Part shown: positions 1 through 8,810 of the stretch, in pieces
Layout: each line of letters opens with the position of its first letter
How positions within the stretch are numbered: the stretch's first letter is position 1
Assembly (NCBI GenBank): GCA_963851295.1
Contig: CAWKOS010000002.1
Span: 372,001-436,000 of the forward strand
Direction of reading: 5' to 3'
Length of the DNA: 64,000 nucleotides
Source of the DNA: JAOPZW01 sp963851295
GTDB taxonomy: Bacteria > Actinomycetota > Thermoleophilia > Solirubrobacterales > Solirubrobacteraceae
Notes under the pieces: model-generated
The model's input: the letters and a program-made list of their open reading frames with translations, nothing else
Databases searched by the model: none
What the model was told of the DNA's origin: nothing
Translations under genes and position numbers: made by a program

Positions 1-296
1 GCGTCGCTCAGGGCCGCGGAGACCTCGTCGGGGGCCAGTGCGTCGTAGCCCGGGAGCGGCTCGTCGCCGCGCAGGTAGCGCAGCTTCTGGAGCACGACCG
101 TGCGTTCGCGATGCGCGCGCTCGTAGCTGTCGACCGCGGTCATCTGCTTCTGGGAGAGCTGCGGCAGGCGGGCGATGATCTTCCGTTCGGAGAGGCGGTC
201 GTAGCCGTCGATCGCCAACTTTTCTGCCGGCGGCAGTTCCGCGCCGGTCACGGCGTCGCGGCCGGGCCGCCTCTTGAAGAGCCTCATGCGAACCAT
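1..296 (-). CDS. partial small helical protein, C-terminus off window
   Basis: An open frame runs on the minus strand from ATG at 296 and leaves the window at base 1, giving about 98 residues. The start is set by a good Shine-Dalgarno, AAAGGA, six to seven bases upstream; an internal ATG lies three codons in. The N-terminus is basic (MVRMRLFKRRPG). It is followed by a helical stretch of the form YDRLSERKIIARLPQLSQ, then a segment ending ERTVVLQKLRYL. That pattern resembles a short two-helix repeat found in many uncharacterised actinobacterial proteins. The resemblance is from memory, and no function can be assigned. A 7-bp hairpin abuts the Shine-Dalgarno. Confidence 0.6.
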   Translation of the reverse strand, partial: MVRMRLFKRRPGRDAVTGAELPPAEKLAIDGYDRLSERKIIARLPQLSQKQMTAVDSYERAHRERTVVLQKLRYLRGDEPLPGYDALAPDEVSAALSD

Positions 297-310
297 CTGC
301 GGTCCTTTCT

Positions 311-331
311 GAGCGCCAAGAAGGGGCGCTC
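311..331 (-). promoter_or_regulatory. leader hairpin next to the Shine-Dalgarno of the 296 gene
   Basis: GAGCGCC (311-317) and GGCGCTC (325-331) form a perfect 7-bp stem with a 7-base loop. In the minus-strand transcript it lies immediately 5' of the AGAAAGGA ribosome-binding site. It could influence translation or mRNA stability; nothing more can be said. Confidence 0.35.
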
Positions 332-381
332 GTGGAAGAGACGCTCATGCTCGCTGGGACGAAGACCATTCGTCAGGGGCC

Positions 382-398
382 GCCGGCGTTCCGCCGGC
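382..398 (-). terminator. possible hairpin terminator behind the PH-domain gene
   Basis: GCCGGCG, loop TTC, CGCCGGC forms a 7-bp stem. A second small hairpin (CGCGC gaa GCGCG) follows at 403-415. Both lie in the 224-base gap downstream of the minus-strand gene that stops at 521. There is no T-run, so this is a weak terminator call. Nothing else is recognisable in 332-520. Confidence 0.3.
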
Positions 399-520
399 AG
401 CTCGCGCGAAGCGCGTTCGCAGAAGCGGCAAGGTGCCTACGGTCCACTGTACTCCCGCATGCAGCTCGCGCCAACCGCCGGTCGGTGCGGGCTACGCCTC
501 CGCGCGCGGTGTGGGGCGGG

Positions 521-1006
521 TCACAGCCCGTCGGTGCGCGGGCCGCTCGCGGCCGAGGCCTCGCGCTGGGCGCGGTCGACGGCCTCGACGACCTCGTGCG
601 GGTTGCCGACGCCGATGAAGGTGAAGTCGCTGTCGTCGGTGCCGGCCGTGTCGAAGTCCACCGTGCCGACGCGCAGGATCCGCGAGACGAAGGTCTGGTT
701 GGTGTTGACGTTCTGCACGCGCTCGATGCGCGTCTGCTGGATGTGCTTGGAGAGGATCCCGCGCTGGATGCGCAGGCGCTGGGTGGTGATCGTGTACTGC
801 GTCGAGATGCGGCGGACGAAGCCCACGAGCACGTCGAGCGCGAAGAGCACGAGGAAGGCGGCGACGCCGGCGCCGGTGGAGAAGATGAGCGCCACGACGA
901 CGCCGATCACGATCGAGCCGATCAGCCCCGTGATGTAGAAGGAGAGGATCGAGCGCCACACGGGGCGGCCCGAGAAGACGATCTGCTCGCCGGGGTGAAG
1001 GTCCAT
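521..1006 (-). CDS. PH domain-containing membrane protein
   Basis: 161 residues. The N-terminus (MDLHPGEQIVFSGRPVWRS) is typical of bacterial PH-domain proteins (YdbS/YdbT, bPH2 type). It is followed by two membrane spans (about 20-43 and 48-67), then the PH-like core with QYTITTQRLRIQRGILSK and IERVQNVNTNQ. These proteins are membrane anchored with a cytoplasmic PH fold, and their ligand is generally unknown. The gene is divergent from priA with only 27 bases between the start codons, so the two promoters must overlap each other or the coding ends. Confidence 0.8.
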   Translation of the reverse strand: MDLHPGEQIVFSGRPVWRSILSFYITGLIGSIVIGVVVALIFSTGAGVAAFLVLFALDVLVGFVRRISTQYTITTQRLRIQRGILSKHIQQTRIERVQNVNTNQTFVSRILRVGTVDFDTAGTDDSDFTFIGVGNPHEVVEAVDRAQREASAASGPRTDGL

Positions 1007-1019
1007 CGCGGGCCGAGAC

Positions 1020-1025
1020 TATCGT
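1020..1025 (+). promoter_or_regulatory. putative -10 of priA (leaderless type)
   Basis: TATCGT ends eight bases before the priA GTG at 1034, and no Shine-Dalgarno is present. This fits a leaderless or near-leaderless transcript. Confidence 0.4.
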
Positions 1026-1033
1026 GGGCCCCG

Positions 1034-3079
1034 GTGTCATCGGTAGTCCACGTCGAGCCGCTCACGACGGCCCGCGCGCTGCGCGGGCCGTTCGACTACC
1101 TGCGCCCCGAGGGCGTCGACGTCGGCTCGGTGCTCGTGGTGCCCTTCGGCCACCGCGACGTGGTCGGCGTGGTCACCGGCCTGGCCGAGGGCTCCGAGCA
1201 CGACCCCGTCGCGCCGCGGCGCGTGCTCGCCGCGCGGCTGTCGCCCGAGCTCGTCGATCTGGCGCTGTGGATGGCGGCCGAGTACTGCTCGACGCCCGCG
1301 CGGGCGCTGTCGCTGCTGCTGCCGCCCAAGGGCACGCGGCCCAAGACGGCGCTGTGGGCGCGGCCCACGGCCGCGCCGACCGGCGAGGAGACCCGCCTCA
1401 CCGACCGCCAGCGCGCCCTGCTGGCCTCGTTGCCGCGCTTCGCCGCGGGCGACCTCGCGGCGCTGCGGCGCCTGGAGGCCCGCGGCCTGGTCGCGGTCGA
1501 GCCGCGCATCGTGCGCCGCGCGCCGGTGCACGTGCCCGTCGGCGCCGCGCGCGAGGAGCCCACGCTGACCGCCGACCAGCGCGCCGCGCTCGAGGCGGTC
1601 GCGGCCGCGGCGCCCGGCGAGCGCCTGCTCCTGCACGGCGTCACCGGCTCGGGCAAGACCGAGGTCTATCTGCAGGCCGCGGCCGCGACGCTCGCGGCGG
1701 GCCGCGGCGTCATCGTCCTCGTCCCCGAGATCGCGCTCACCCCGCAGATCGTCGCGCGCTTCGTCGCGCGCTTCGGCGACACCGTCGCCGTCCTGCACTC
1801 CAAGCTCTCCGCCGGCGAGCGCCACGACGAATGGGCGCGGCTGCGCACGGGGGAGGCCCGCGTCTGCGTCGGGCCGCGCTCGGCCGTCTTCGCCCCCCTG
1901 CGCTCGCTCGGGCTGATCGTGGTCGACGAGGAGCACGACGCCTCCTACAAGCACGAGGGCGACCCGCGCTACGACGCGCGGCGGGTCGCCGAGCGCCGCA
2001 CGGCCCAGGCCGGGGCCGTCCTCGTCGCGGGCAGCGCGACGCCGCGCCCCGAGTCCGTCCACGCGCTGCGCCGGCTGCGCCTGCCGGCCCGCGTCGACGG
2101 CGCGGCGCTGCCGCCCGTCGAGGTCGTCGACATGCGCGAGGCGCGCCGCGCGCTGGCGCCACGGACCCACGAGGCGCTCGCCGACGCGCGCAAGGCGATC
2201 GTCCTGCTCAACCGCCGCGGCTGGTCGAACTTCCTGACCTGCCGCTCGTGCGGTCGGGCGTGGGGCTGCCCGTCGTGCGACGTGACGCTGGTCATGCACC
2301 GCTCCGAGGGGCTGCTGGCCTGCCATCACTGCGGGCACCGCGAGCCCGTCCCGACGCGCTGCGAGGCGTGCGGCTCGGTCTCGATCGCGCGCCATGGCAC
2401 CGGCACCGAGCGCCTGGAGGCCGAGCTCGAGGGCACCGTCTTCCGCCTCGACGGCGAGGTCGCCGAGCCCGCGCGCGTGCTCGCGGCCTTCGAGGCGGCG
2501 CCGCGGGGCATCCTCGTCGGCACGCAGATGGTGGCCAAGGGCCACGACTTCCCGGACGTCGACCTGGGCGTCGTCGTCGACGCCGACGCGACCCTGCGCT
2601 TCCCGGACTTCCGCGCCGAGGAGCGCACCTTCGCCCTCGTCACCCAGCTCGCTGGCCGCGCCGGCCGGGGAAGTCGACCCACCCACCCCGGCCGTGTGCT
2701 CGTCCAGACCCTCGCCCCCGACGCCCCCTCGATCCGCTTCGCCGCGCGCCATGATGCCGACGGCTTCCTCGCCGGGGAGCTCGAGCGCCGCCGCGCGCTG
2801 CGCTACCCGCCGTTCTCGACCCTGATCCGCGTCGTGTGCTCCTCGGAGTCCCCCGGCGCCGCGCTGGCGGCCGCGCTCGCCGTGCGGGAGCGCCTCGGCG
2901 ACGGCGCGCTCGGGCCGGCGCCGCTCTTCCGCCTGCGCGGGCGCGAGCGCGCCCAGGTCGTGGTCAAGGCGCAGGACCGCGCGGCCGCCGTGGCGCAGGT
3001 CGGCGCCGCCGTCGCCGAGGCCTCCTCGGACCGCGGTCATCGCGCGGCCGCGTTCAGCGTGGACGTCGATCCGCAGTAG
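1034..3079 (+). CDS. priA: primosomal protein N' (replication restart helicase PriA)
   Basis: 681 residues from GTG 1034. This is the only in-frame start that leaves the N-terminal 3'-fork-binding domain intact (VVHVEPLTTARALRGPFDYL). The frame stays open far upstream, but that part is antisense to the PH gene. Helicase motifs: Walker A GVTGSGKTEVY (about 200-210), DEEH (about 298), GSATPRPES, NRRGW. Zinc-binding CRSCGRAWGCPSC and CHHC/CEAC pairs lie near 400-450, and VGTQMVAKGHDFPDVDLG and QLAGRAGRG follow. Many actinobacterial PriA proteins have lost the ATPase motifs; this one keeps them, so it should be an active helicase. It restarts stalled forks. It is 12 bases upstream of def. Confidence 0.95.
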   Translation: MSSVVHVEPLTTARALRGPFDYLRPEGVDVGSVLVVPFGHRDVVGVVTGLAEGSEHDPVAPRRVLAARLSPELVDLALWMAAEYCSTPARALSLLLPPKGTRPKTALWARPTAAPTGEETRLTDRQRALLASLPRFAAGDLAALRRLEARGLVAVEPRIVRRAPVHVPVGAAREEPTLTADQRAALEAVAAAAPGERLLLHGVTGSGKTEVYLQAAAATLAAGRGVIVLVPEIALTPQIVARFVARFGDTVAVLHSKLSAGERHDEWARLRTGEARVCVGPRSAVFAPLRSLGLIVVDEEHDASYKHEGDPRYDARRVAERRTAQAGAVLVAGSATPRPESVHALRRLRLPARVDGAALPPVEVVDMREARRALAPRTHEALADARKAIVLLNRRGWSNFLTCRSCGRAWGCPSCDVTLVMHRSEGLLACHHCGHREPVPTRCEACGSVSIARHGTGTERLEAELEGTVFRLDGEVAEPARVLAAFEAAPRGILVGTQMVAKGHDFPDVDLGVVVDADATLRFPDFRAEERTFALVTQLAGRAGRGSRPTHPGRVLVQTLAPDAPSIRFAARHDADGFLAGELERRRALRYPPFSTLIRVVCSSESPGAALAAALAVRERLGDGALGPAPLFRLRGRERAQVVVKAQDRAAAVAQVGAAVAEASSDRGHRAAAFSVDVDPQ

Positions 3080-3080
3080 C

Positions 3081-3086
3081 TACATT
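3081..3086 (+). promoter_or_regulatory. putative -10 of def (leaderless type)
   Basis: TACATT lies five bases before GTG 3092, just behind the priA stop. There is no Shine-Dalgarno. Confidence 0.4.
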
Positions 3087-3091
3087 GCGGG

Positions 3092-3685
3092 GTGCAAATG
3101 GCAGAGCAGGACGTCGAGGTCGTCGAGGATCGCGAGGCCGAGGAGGCCCCGAGGCTCGATCCGGAGGTCGTCGCGCGGCGCGACGCCGCGCTCGCTCACG
3201 TGCGCACGTACGGCGATCCGGTCCTGCGCTCCGAGGCGCGCCCGGTCGAGGTCTTCGACGACAAGCTCCGCGAGGAGGTCGCGCGGATGGGCGCGATCAT
3301 GCACGACTCGATGGGCATCGGGCTGGCGGCGACGCAGGTCGGGGTGCTGCACCGCGTGCTCGTCTACCGCGTCGAGCACGACAGCCCGATCAACGCGCTC
3401 GTCAACCCGGTGATCGAATGGTCCGGCGGCGACAAGGAGACGATGGAGGAGGGCTGCCTGAGCCTGCCCGGCGTCCACGTCGACGTCGACCGCCCGGTCT
3501 ACGTGCGCGTGCGCGCCCAGGACGCCGACGGCGAGCCGATCCTCGTCGAGGCCAGCGGCCTGGAGGCGCGGGTCATCCAGCACGAGATCGACCACCTCGA
3601 CGGGGTCCTGATCCTCGATCGCACGCCGCGCGACCAGCGCAAGGAGGCGATGCGGATCCTCCGCGAGCGCCTCGAGGCCGCTTGA
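3092..3685 (+). CDS. def: peptide deformylase
   Basis: 197 residues from GTG 3092; an in-frame ATG two codons later is an alternative start. Removes the formyl group from initiator N-formylmethionine. All three family motifs are present: GIGLAATQ (about 75-82), EGCLSLPG (about 119-126, metal-ligand Cys) and QHEIDHLDG (about 162-170, metal-ligand His pair and catalytic Glu). The N-terminal 30 residues are acidic and longer than in the minimal enzyme. It is coupled to fmt by a TTGA stop/start overlap, pairing the enzymes that add and remove the formyl group. Confidence 0.95.
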   Translation: MQMAEQDVEVVEDREAEEAPRLDPEVVARRDAALAHVRTYGDPVLRSEARPVEVFDDKLREEVARMGAIMHDSMGIGLAATQVGVLHRVLVYRVEHDSPINALVNPVIEWSGGDKETMEEGCLSLPGVHVDVDRPVYVRVRAQDADGEPILVEASGLEARVIQHEIDHLDGVLILDRTPRDQRKEAMRILRERLEAA

Positions 3686-4509
3686 CCACCGCCTACCTCG
3701 GCACCTCGGCCTTCGCCGCCGCCGTCCTCGAGCGCCTGGCGGCGAGCCACCACCGTCCCGCGCTCGTCGTCACGCGGCCCGACCGCGCCGCCGGGCGGGG
3801 ACGCAAGCTCACGCCGCCGCCCGTCGCCACCGCGGCGCGCGCGCTGGGGCTCGACGTCTACCAGCCCGAGTCGGTGAACACCGACGAGGCGCGCGACCGC
3901 GTCGCGGCCAGTGGCGCCGACGTGGTCGTCGTCTGCGCCTTCGGGGCGCTCATCAAGGAGCCGCTGCTCTCGGACTTCGAGCTGCTCAACGTCCACCCGT
4001 CGCTGCTGCCGCGCTGGCGCGGCGCCGCCCCCGTCGAGCGGGCGATCATGGCCGGCGACGCGCAGACCGGGGTGGCGATCATGCGCCTCACCGAGGGCCT
4101 CGACTCGGGGCCGGTCTGCCTCATGGAGGCCGAGCCGATCGAGCCCGAGGACGACTACGGCACCCTCGCCGCGCGCCTGCAGGAGCTCGGCGCGACGCTG
4201 CTGATCCGGGCCCTCGACGAGCGCCCGCCCTTCGCCGAGCAGTCCGAGGAGGGCGTCACCTACGCCGAGAAGATCACCGCCGAGGACCGCACCCTCGACC
4301 CCGACGCGCCCGCCGAGGTCAACGCGCGCATCGTGCGCGCGCTGCACCCGCACATCGGCGCGCGCCTGCCGCTGCCCGACGGGAGCTTCCTCGGCGTCCG
4401 GCGCGCCCGCGTGGGCGAGGACGGCACGCTCGAGCTGCTCGAGGTCCAGCCGCCCGGCGGGCGCCCGATGGCCTACGCCGACTACCTGCGCGGCCACGCC
4501 ACGCGCTGA
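3682..4509 (+). CDS. fmt: methionyl-tRNA formyltransferase
   Basis: 275 residues from TTG 3682, overlapping the def stop (TTGA). Formylates Met-tRNA-fMet using 10-formyl-tetrahydrofolate. The Rossmann-like catalytic domain is shown by YLGTSAFAAAVLERL, the signature NVHPSLLPRWRGAAP (about 103-117) and TEGLDSGPV with the catalytic Asp. The usual length is about 310, so the C-terminal OB-type tRNA-binding domain is compact. The start is supported by coupling and by the family N-terminus beginning right there. The 3' end overlaps the convergent hydrolase gene by 28 bases. Confidence 0.93.
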   Translation: MTTAYLGTSAFAAAVLERLAASHHRPALVVTRPDRAAGRGRKLTPPPVATAARALGLDVYQPESVNTDEARDRVAASGADVVVVCAFGALIKEPLLSDFELLNVHPSLLPRWRGAAPVERAIMAGDAQTGVAIMRLTEGLDSGPVCLMEAEPIEPEDDYGTLAARLQELGATLLIRALDERPPFAEQSEEGVTYAEKITAEDRTLDPDAPAEVNARIVRALHPHIGARLPLPDGSFLGVRRARVGEDGTLELLEVQPPGGRPMAYADYLRGHATR

Positions 4510-5240
4510 AGCTGCGCATGGACTGCGCTCCACCACGCGCGCAGCGCGGCTCCGGGCACGGCGGCGTGGACGAAGCGCGGGCCCGTGCCGGCGCCGAGCT
4601 CGATGACGCGGGCGTGGGGGAGGGCGCGCTTGAGGTAGCGGCCCTGGCTGGCGGGGACGATCCGGTCGGAGGCCGCATAGCCGGCGAGCACCGTCGCGCG
4701 GATCGAGGCCGCGTGGTGGGTCGGCGAGGCGTCGCGGAGGTCGCCGAAGGCCGCGCGCGCGAGGTCGCGCACCCAGTCGGCCTGCGGCGTGCCGTCCAGG
4801 CGCGGGAGGTCGGCCGGGCCCGCGGCGTCGACGACGCACGCCAGCGGGCGCCGGACCGCGAGCATCAGCGCGAGGTGGCCGCCGGCGGACTCGCCGTACG
4901 CGCAGACGGGCAGGCCGGGGTAGCGCGCGGCGGCCGCGTCGTAGGCGCGCACCACGTCGCCCGGCGAGTCGGCGAAGGCGCGGTAGTCGACGACCGCCGC
5001 CGCCCAGCCCCAGGAGGCGAAGGTCCGCGCGCGGAGGTCCATCAGCGCGAGCGTCCGGGCGCCCGCGGCGCGCCAGGCGCCGCCGTGGATGACGAGCACC
5101 ACGCCCGCCGGGGCGCCGCGCGGCGCCGTCCACGTCACGAGCGTGCGCCCGCGCGCCGGTAGCGACACGGCGAGCACGGCGCTGGCGACGGCGGCAACGA
5201 GCAGGGCGGCGGCGAGCAGGCGGCGCACAAGGCCCATCAT
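4482..5240 (-). CDS. membrane-anchored or secreted alpha/beta hydrolase
   Basis: 252 residues. A hydrophobic N-terminal segment (about 5-27) acts as an anchor or signal. The fold is an esterase/lipase of the BD-FAE type: oxyanion motif HGGAW (52-56), nucleophile elbow GESAGG (Ser118), a probable acid Asp192 (SDRIVP) and a probable base His225 (FVHAAV). The substrate is unknown. It is convergent and overlaps fmt by 28 bases; upstream it is divergent from the IMPase-like gene with 42 bases between starts. Confidence 0.8.
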   Translation of the reverse strand: MMGLVRRLLAAALLVAAVASAVLAVSLPARGRTLVTWTAPRGAPAGVVLVIHGGAWRAAGARTLALMDLRARTFASWGWAAAVVDYRAFADSPGDVVRAYDAAAARYPGLPVCAYGESAGGHLALMLAVRRPLACVVDAAGPADLPRLDGTPQADWVRDLARAAFGDLRDASPTHHAASIRATVLAGYAASDRIVPASQGRYLKRALPHARVIELGAGTGPRFVHAAVPGAALRAWWSAVHAQLQRVAWPRR

Positions 5241-5282
5241 CGGCGCTGCGCCCCCCTCGTGTTAGCCCCCCGAAGTGCCAGG

Positions 5283-6053
5283 ATGCGCCGCGTGGCGAGC
5301 GACCGCGAGGTGGCCGAGCGCGCCGTCCGGGTGGGCGGCGAGGCCGCGCTGCGCTTCGCCGGCGCGCGGCTGGACGTGCGCCGAAAGTCCGGCGCCGCCG
5401 ACCTCGTCTCGGACGCCGACCATGCCAGCGAGGAGGCGATCGTCCGCGCCCTGACCGCGGAGCGCCCCGAGGACGCGATCACGGGCGAGGAGGGCGCCAG
5501 CGTCGGCGGCGGCGCGCGGCGCTGGCTCGTCGACGGCCTCGACGGGACGGTGAACTTCCTGCGCGCGATCCCGCAGTGGTGCGTCGCCGTCGTCCTCGAG
5601 CGCGACGGTGAGCCGCTCGCCGCCGCGGTCTACGACCCCTCGCGCGACGAGCTCTTCTCGGCCGCCCGGGGCGAGGGCGCCCACCGCGATGGCGAGCCGC
5701 TGCGCGTGCGCGACGGCGCGCCGCTGCCGGCGGCCGTGGTCTCGACCTACCTGCGCGCCGACAAGCTGCGCGGGACGGCCCCGGCGCCGTCCTTCGGCCG
5801 CCTGGCCGAGGCGGCCGGGGTGCTGCGCATGGGCGGCGCGGGCTCGCTCGAGCTCGCGTGGATCGCCGCCGGGCGCGTCGACGCCTGGGCCCAGCCGAAC
5901 GTCGACCTCTGGGACTGGCTGCCGGGGCGCCTGCTCGTCGAGGAGGCCGGCGGCCGCGCCGCGGTGATCCCCGGCGACCCGCTGACCTGGTTCGTCGCGG
6001 GGGCGCCGGGGACGTTCGAGGAGCTCGTGGCATTGGTCTCCGCGGGTCGTTAG
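5283..6053 (+). CDS. inositol monophosphatase family protein
   Basis: 256 residues from ATG 5283; GTG 5292 is an alternative. Mg-dependent phosphatase fold of the IMPase/histidinol-phosphatase/CysQ family. GEE (68-70) and WLVDGLDGTVNF (81-92) supply metal ligands; the usual DPLDGT is DGLDGT here. The C-terminal WDWLPGRLLVEEAGG matches WDxAAGxLLxxEAGG. The substrate could be inositol phosphate, histidinol phosphate or another small phosphate ester. It is not clearly in an operon. Confidence 0.8.
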   Translation: MRRVASDREVAERAVRVGGEAALRFAGARLDVRRKSGAADLVSDADHASEEAIVRALTAERPEDAITGEEGASVGGGARRWLVDGLDGTVNFLRAIPQWCVAVVLERDGEPLAAAVYDPSRDELFSAARGEGAHRDGEPLRVRDGAPLPAAVVSTYLRADKLRGTAPAPSFGRLAEAAGVLRMGGAGSLELAWIAAGRVDAWAQPNVDLWDWLPGRLLVEEAGGRAAVIPGDPLTWFVAGAPGTFEELVALVSAGR

Positions 6054-6070
6054 CGCCGGCAAGCCACCCA

Positions 6071-6076
6071 TAGACT
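6071..6076 (+). promoter_or_regulatory. putative -10 (leaderless type) of the 6083 gene
   Basis: TAGACT, then six bases, then GTG 6083, with no Shine-Dalgarno. Confidence 0.45.
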
Positions 6077-6082
6077 CGCCGA

Positions 6083-7234
6083 GTGGACCAGCAGCTGACC
6101 CTCGGCGTCGTCGCGACCTCGCGCAAGCCCGACGAGCGCAGGCAGGCGATCCACCCGGCGCACCTGGAGCGCATCGACGCCGACCTGCGCGCCCGCATGT
6201 TCCTCGAGCGTGGGTACGGCGATCGGTTCGGCACGCCCGACGAGGAGCTCGTGCCCCTGGTCGGCGGCCTGCGCTCACGCGAGGAGCTCTTCGCGCAGTG
6301 CGACGTGATCCTCCTGCCCAAGCCGGTGGCCGACGACCTGGAGACGCTGCGTCCTGGGCAGGTCGTGTGGGGCTGGCCGCACTGCGTCCAGGATCGCCGG
6401 ATGGCCCAGCTGGCGATCGACCGGCGCGTGACGCTCATCGCGTGGGAGGCGATGAACCACTGGACGCACGACGGTCACTTCAACGTCCACGTCTTCCACA
6501 AGAACAACGAGCTGGCGGGCTACTGCTCGGTCCTGCACGCCTTGACGCTGCTGGGGACGACCGGGGACTACGGCCGCCGCCTGCGCGCCGCGGTGATCAG
6601 CTTCGGCGCCACCGCGCGCGGCGCGGTCCGGGCGCTGTCGGCGCTCGGCATCAGCGACGTGTCGGTGCTCACCCAGCGCGCCGTGTCCGCCGTCGCGTCG
6701 CCGTTCGCCTCCGTGCGGATGAGCCACTTCGAGCGCGACCCCGCGCACCCGAGCCGCACGCTCGCCCTCGAGGGGCCCGAGCCGGGGCCGCTCGTCGAGG
6801 TCCTCGCGCACTACGACGTCGTGGTCAACTGCATCCTGCAGGACACCGACGCTCCGCTCATGTTCGTGATGGACGACGACCTCGGCCGCTTCGAGCCCGG
6901 GACGCTCTTCGTCGACGTCTCGTGCGACGAGGGAATGGCCTTCGAGTGGGCCCGACCGACCTCCTTCGCCAACCCGATGCTCGCGGTGGGCCGCGGCCTG
7001 CACTACTACGCTGTCGACCACAGCCCCTCGTTCCTGTGGAACTCGGCGACGTGGGAGAACAGCGAGGCGCTGCTCGAGTACCTGCCGATCGTCATGGCCG
7101 GGCCCGACGCATGGGACGCCGACGAGACGATCCACCGCGCGATCGAGATCCGCGAGGGCACGGTCTGCAACCCGCGGATCCTCTCCTTCCAGAACCGCGA
7201 GGCGACCTACCCGTACGCGGTCAGCGCTCTCTGA
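6083..7234 (+). CDS. alanine dehydrogenase / N5-(carboxyethyl)ornithine synthase-like oxidoreductase
   Basis: 383 residues from GTG 6083. The N-terminal half resembles the alanine dehydrogenase/transhydrogenase fold (GVVATSRKPDERRQAIHP, then CDVILLPKP and VWGWPHC). A Rossmann segment follows (AVISFGATARGAVRALSALG), the expected NAD(P) site. Related proteins are commonly called CEO synthase, which condenses an amino acid and a keto acid; the actual substrate here is unknown. It overlaps the convergent ABC-F gene by 14 bases. Confidence 0.65.
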   Translation: MDQQLTLGVVATSRKPDERRQAIHPAHLERIDADLRARMFLERGYGDRFGTPDEELVPLVGGLRSREELFAQCDVILLPKPVADDLETLRPGQVVWGWPHCVQDRRMAQLAIDRRVTLIAWEAMNHWTHDGHFNVHVFHKNNELAGYCSVLHALTLLGTTGDYGRRLRAAVISFGATARGAVRALSALGISDVSVLTQRAVSAVASPFASVRMSHFERDPAHPSRTLALEGPEPGPLVEVLAHYDVVVNCILQDTDAPLMFVMDDDLGRFEPGTLFVDVSCDEGMAFEWARPTSFANPMLAVGRGLHYYAVDHSPSFLWNSATWENSEALLEYLPIVMAGPDAWDADETIHRAIEIREGTVCNPRILSFQNREATYPYAVSAL

Positions 7235-8810
7235 CGCGCCCGCCGCCGACCTCGAGCACGCGGTCGGCGATGCGCTCGAGGAAATAGCGGTCGTGGCTGA
7301 CCGCGACGACGGTGCCGTCGTAGCTCTCCAGCGCCGCCTCGAGCGTCTCCACGGCCGGGATGTCGAGGTGGTTGGTCGGCTCGTCGAGGATCAGGCAGTT
7401 GGCCGCCGAGAGCATGACCAGGCAGCAGCGCAGCCGCGTGCGCTCGCCGCCGCTCATCGACGCGATCGGCCGGCGCAGCTGCTCGTAGTCGAAGAGGAAG
7501 CGCACGAGCAGCGACACCGCCTCGCCCTCGCTGAGCGGCCGCGCGGCGCGCACGACGTCGATCGGCGTGCGGTCGCCGGGCAGCTCGCTCGCGGCCTGGC
7601 TGACGTACTCGACGCTGATCGACGGCCCGGCCCAGCGCTCGCCCGCCGACGGCGGCAGGTCGCCGGCCAGCAGCCGCGCGAGCACGGTCTTGCCCGCCCC
7701 GATCGGGCCGACGATGCCGACGCGCTCGCCGCGCACGATCTCGAGCTCGATGCCGCGCAGCACGGGGTCGAAGTCCACGCCGCGCAGCGCGATCACCCGG
7801 TCGCCGCCGCGCGCCCCGCTGCGCAGCGCGAGCGCCATCTTGCGCCGCTCGAAGACCGGGCGCTCGACCTTCTCCATGCGGTCGATCTGGCGCTGCTTGT
7901 TGTGCGCGCGCGTGATGTGGCGCTTGTCGGCCACGCGGTGGGCCCAGTCCTTGAAGCGCCGGATCGCCTCCTCGAGGCGGGCGATCTCCTTCTGCTGGGT
8001 CACGTACTGCTGCTGGCGCTTGACGAGCTCGACCTCGCGCGCCAGCGCGTAGGCCGAGTAGCCGCCCTGCCACATCCGGATGCGGCCGTGCTCGAGCTCG
8101 GCGATCTGGGTGACCGTCTCGTCGAGCAGGTGGCGGTCGTGGGAGACGATGAGCACGGCGCCGTCGAAGTCCTGCACGAGCTCCTCGACGATTCGCCGGC
8201 GCGCGACGTCGAGGTGGGCCTCGGGCTCGTCGAGGAGCAGGACGTCGGGCGCCTGCACGAGGCAGGCCGCGAGCGCGACGAGCTTGCGCTGGCCGCCGCT
8301 GAGGGCGCGGGTGGGGCGGTCGAGCTCGGCGTCGGTGAGGCCGAGCTCGCGCAGGTGGCGGATCGCGTCGCCGCCGGCGGTGTCGGCGGCGAGGCGCTCG
8401 ACCAGCGCCGCCTGGCGCTCGAGCACGCGGCCCATGCGGTCGAGGTCCTCGCCGAGCGCGGGGTCGGCGAGCTGCGCCTCGACGCGCGCGAGCTCCTCCT
8501 CGAGCGCGGCCGCCTCGGGCCGCGCGGCGGCGAGCACCTCGCGCACGCTGCGCTCATCGCCCTCGACGAGCTGGTCCAAGTAGGCGACGCGCGCGCCGCG
8601 GCGCAGGGTCACGGCGCCCGCGTCGGCGTGCTCCTCGCCGGCGAGCATCCGCAGCAGCGTCGACTTGCCGGCGCCGTTGGCGCCGATGAGGCCGACGCGG
8701 GCGCGCGGGCCCAGCTCGAGGTCGGCGCCCTCGAGGACCAGCCGCCCGCCGAAGGACTTCACGACGCCGCGCAGGGTCAGCGCGGGGGCGGTGGGGGCGG
8801 CGACGGCCAT
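7221..8810 (-). CDS. ABC-F family ATPase (ribosome-associated type)
   Basis: 529 residues with two ABC domains and no membrane spans. Domain 1 has Walker A GANGAGKST, signature LSGGQ and Walker B LLLDEPEAHLD. A basic coiled linker follows (IARLEEAIRRFKDWAHRV...). Domain 2 has GPIGAGKTV, MSGGE and LILDEPTNHLD. Domain 1 carries DEPEAHLD where ABC-F proteins usually have DEPTNHLD. Family members act at the ribosomal E site as translation factors or antibiotic-protection proteins; which applies here cannot be told. It is preceded by a long structured divergent region (8811-9197). Confidence 0.85.
   Translation of the reverse strand: MAVAAPTAPALTLRGVVKSFGGRLVLEGADLELGPRARVGLIGANGAGKSTLLRMLAGEEHADAGAVTLRRGARVAYLDQLVEGDERSVREVLAAARPEAAALEEELARVEAQLADPALGEDLDRMGRVLERQAALVERLAADTAGGDAIRHLRELGLTDAELDRPTRALSGGQRKLVALAACLVQAPDVLLLDEPEAHLDVARRRIVEELVQDFDGAVLIVSHDRHLLDETVTQIAELEHGRIRMWQGGYSAYALAREVELVKRQQQYVTQQKEIARLEEAIRRFKDWAHRVADKRHITRAHNKQRQIDRMEKVERPVFERRKMALALRSGARGGDRVIALRGVDFDPVLRGIELEIVRGERVGIVGPIGAGKTVLARLLAGDLPPSAGERWAGPSISVEYVSQAASELPGDRTPIDVVRAARPLSEGEAVSLLVRFLFDYEQLRRPIASMSGGERTRLRCCLVMLSAANCLILDEPTNHLDIPAVETLEAALESYDGTVVAVSHDRYFLERIADRVLEVGGGRVRER

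Noticed and set aside
1037..3040. Minus-strand 667-residue frame opposite priA
   Set aside because: Antisense shadow of priA; no domain and repetitive Arg/Ala-rich composition.
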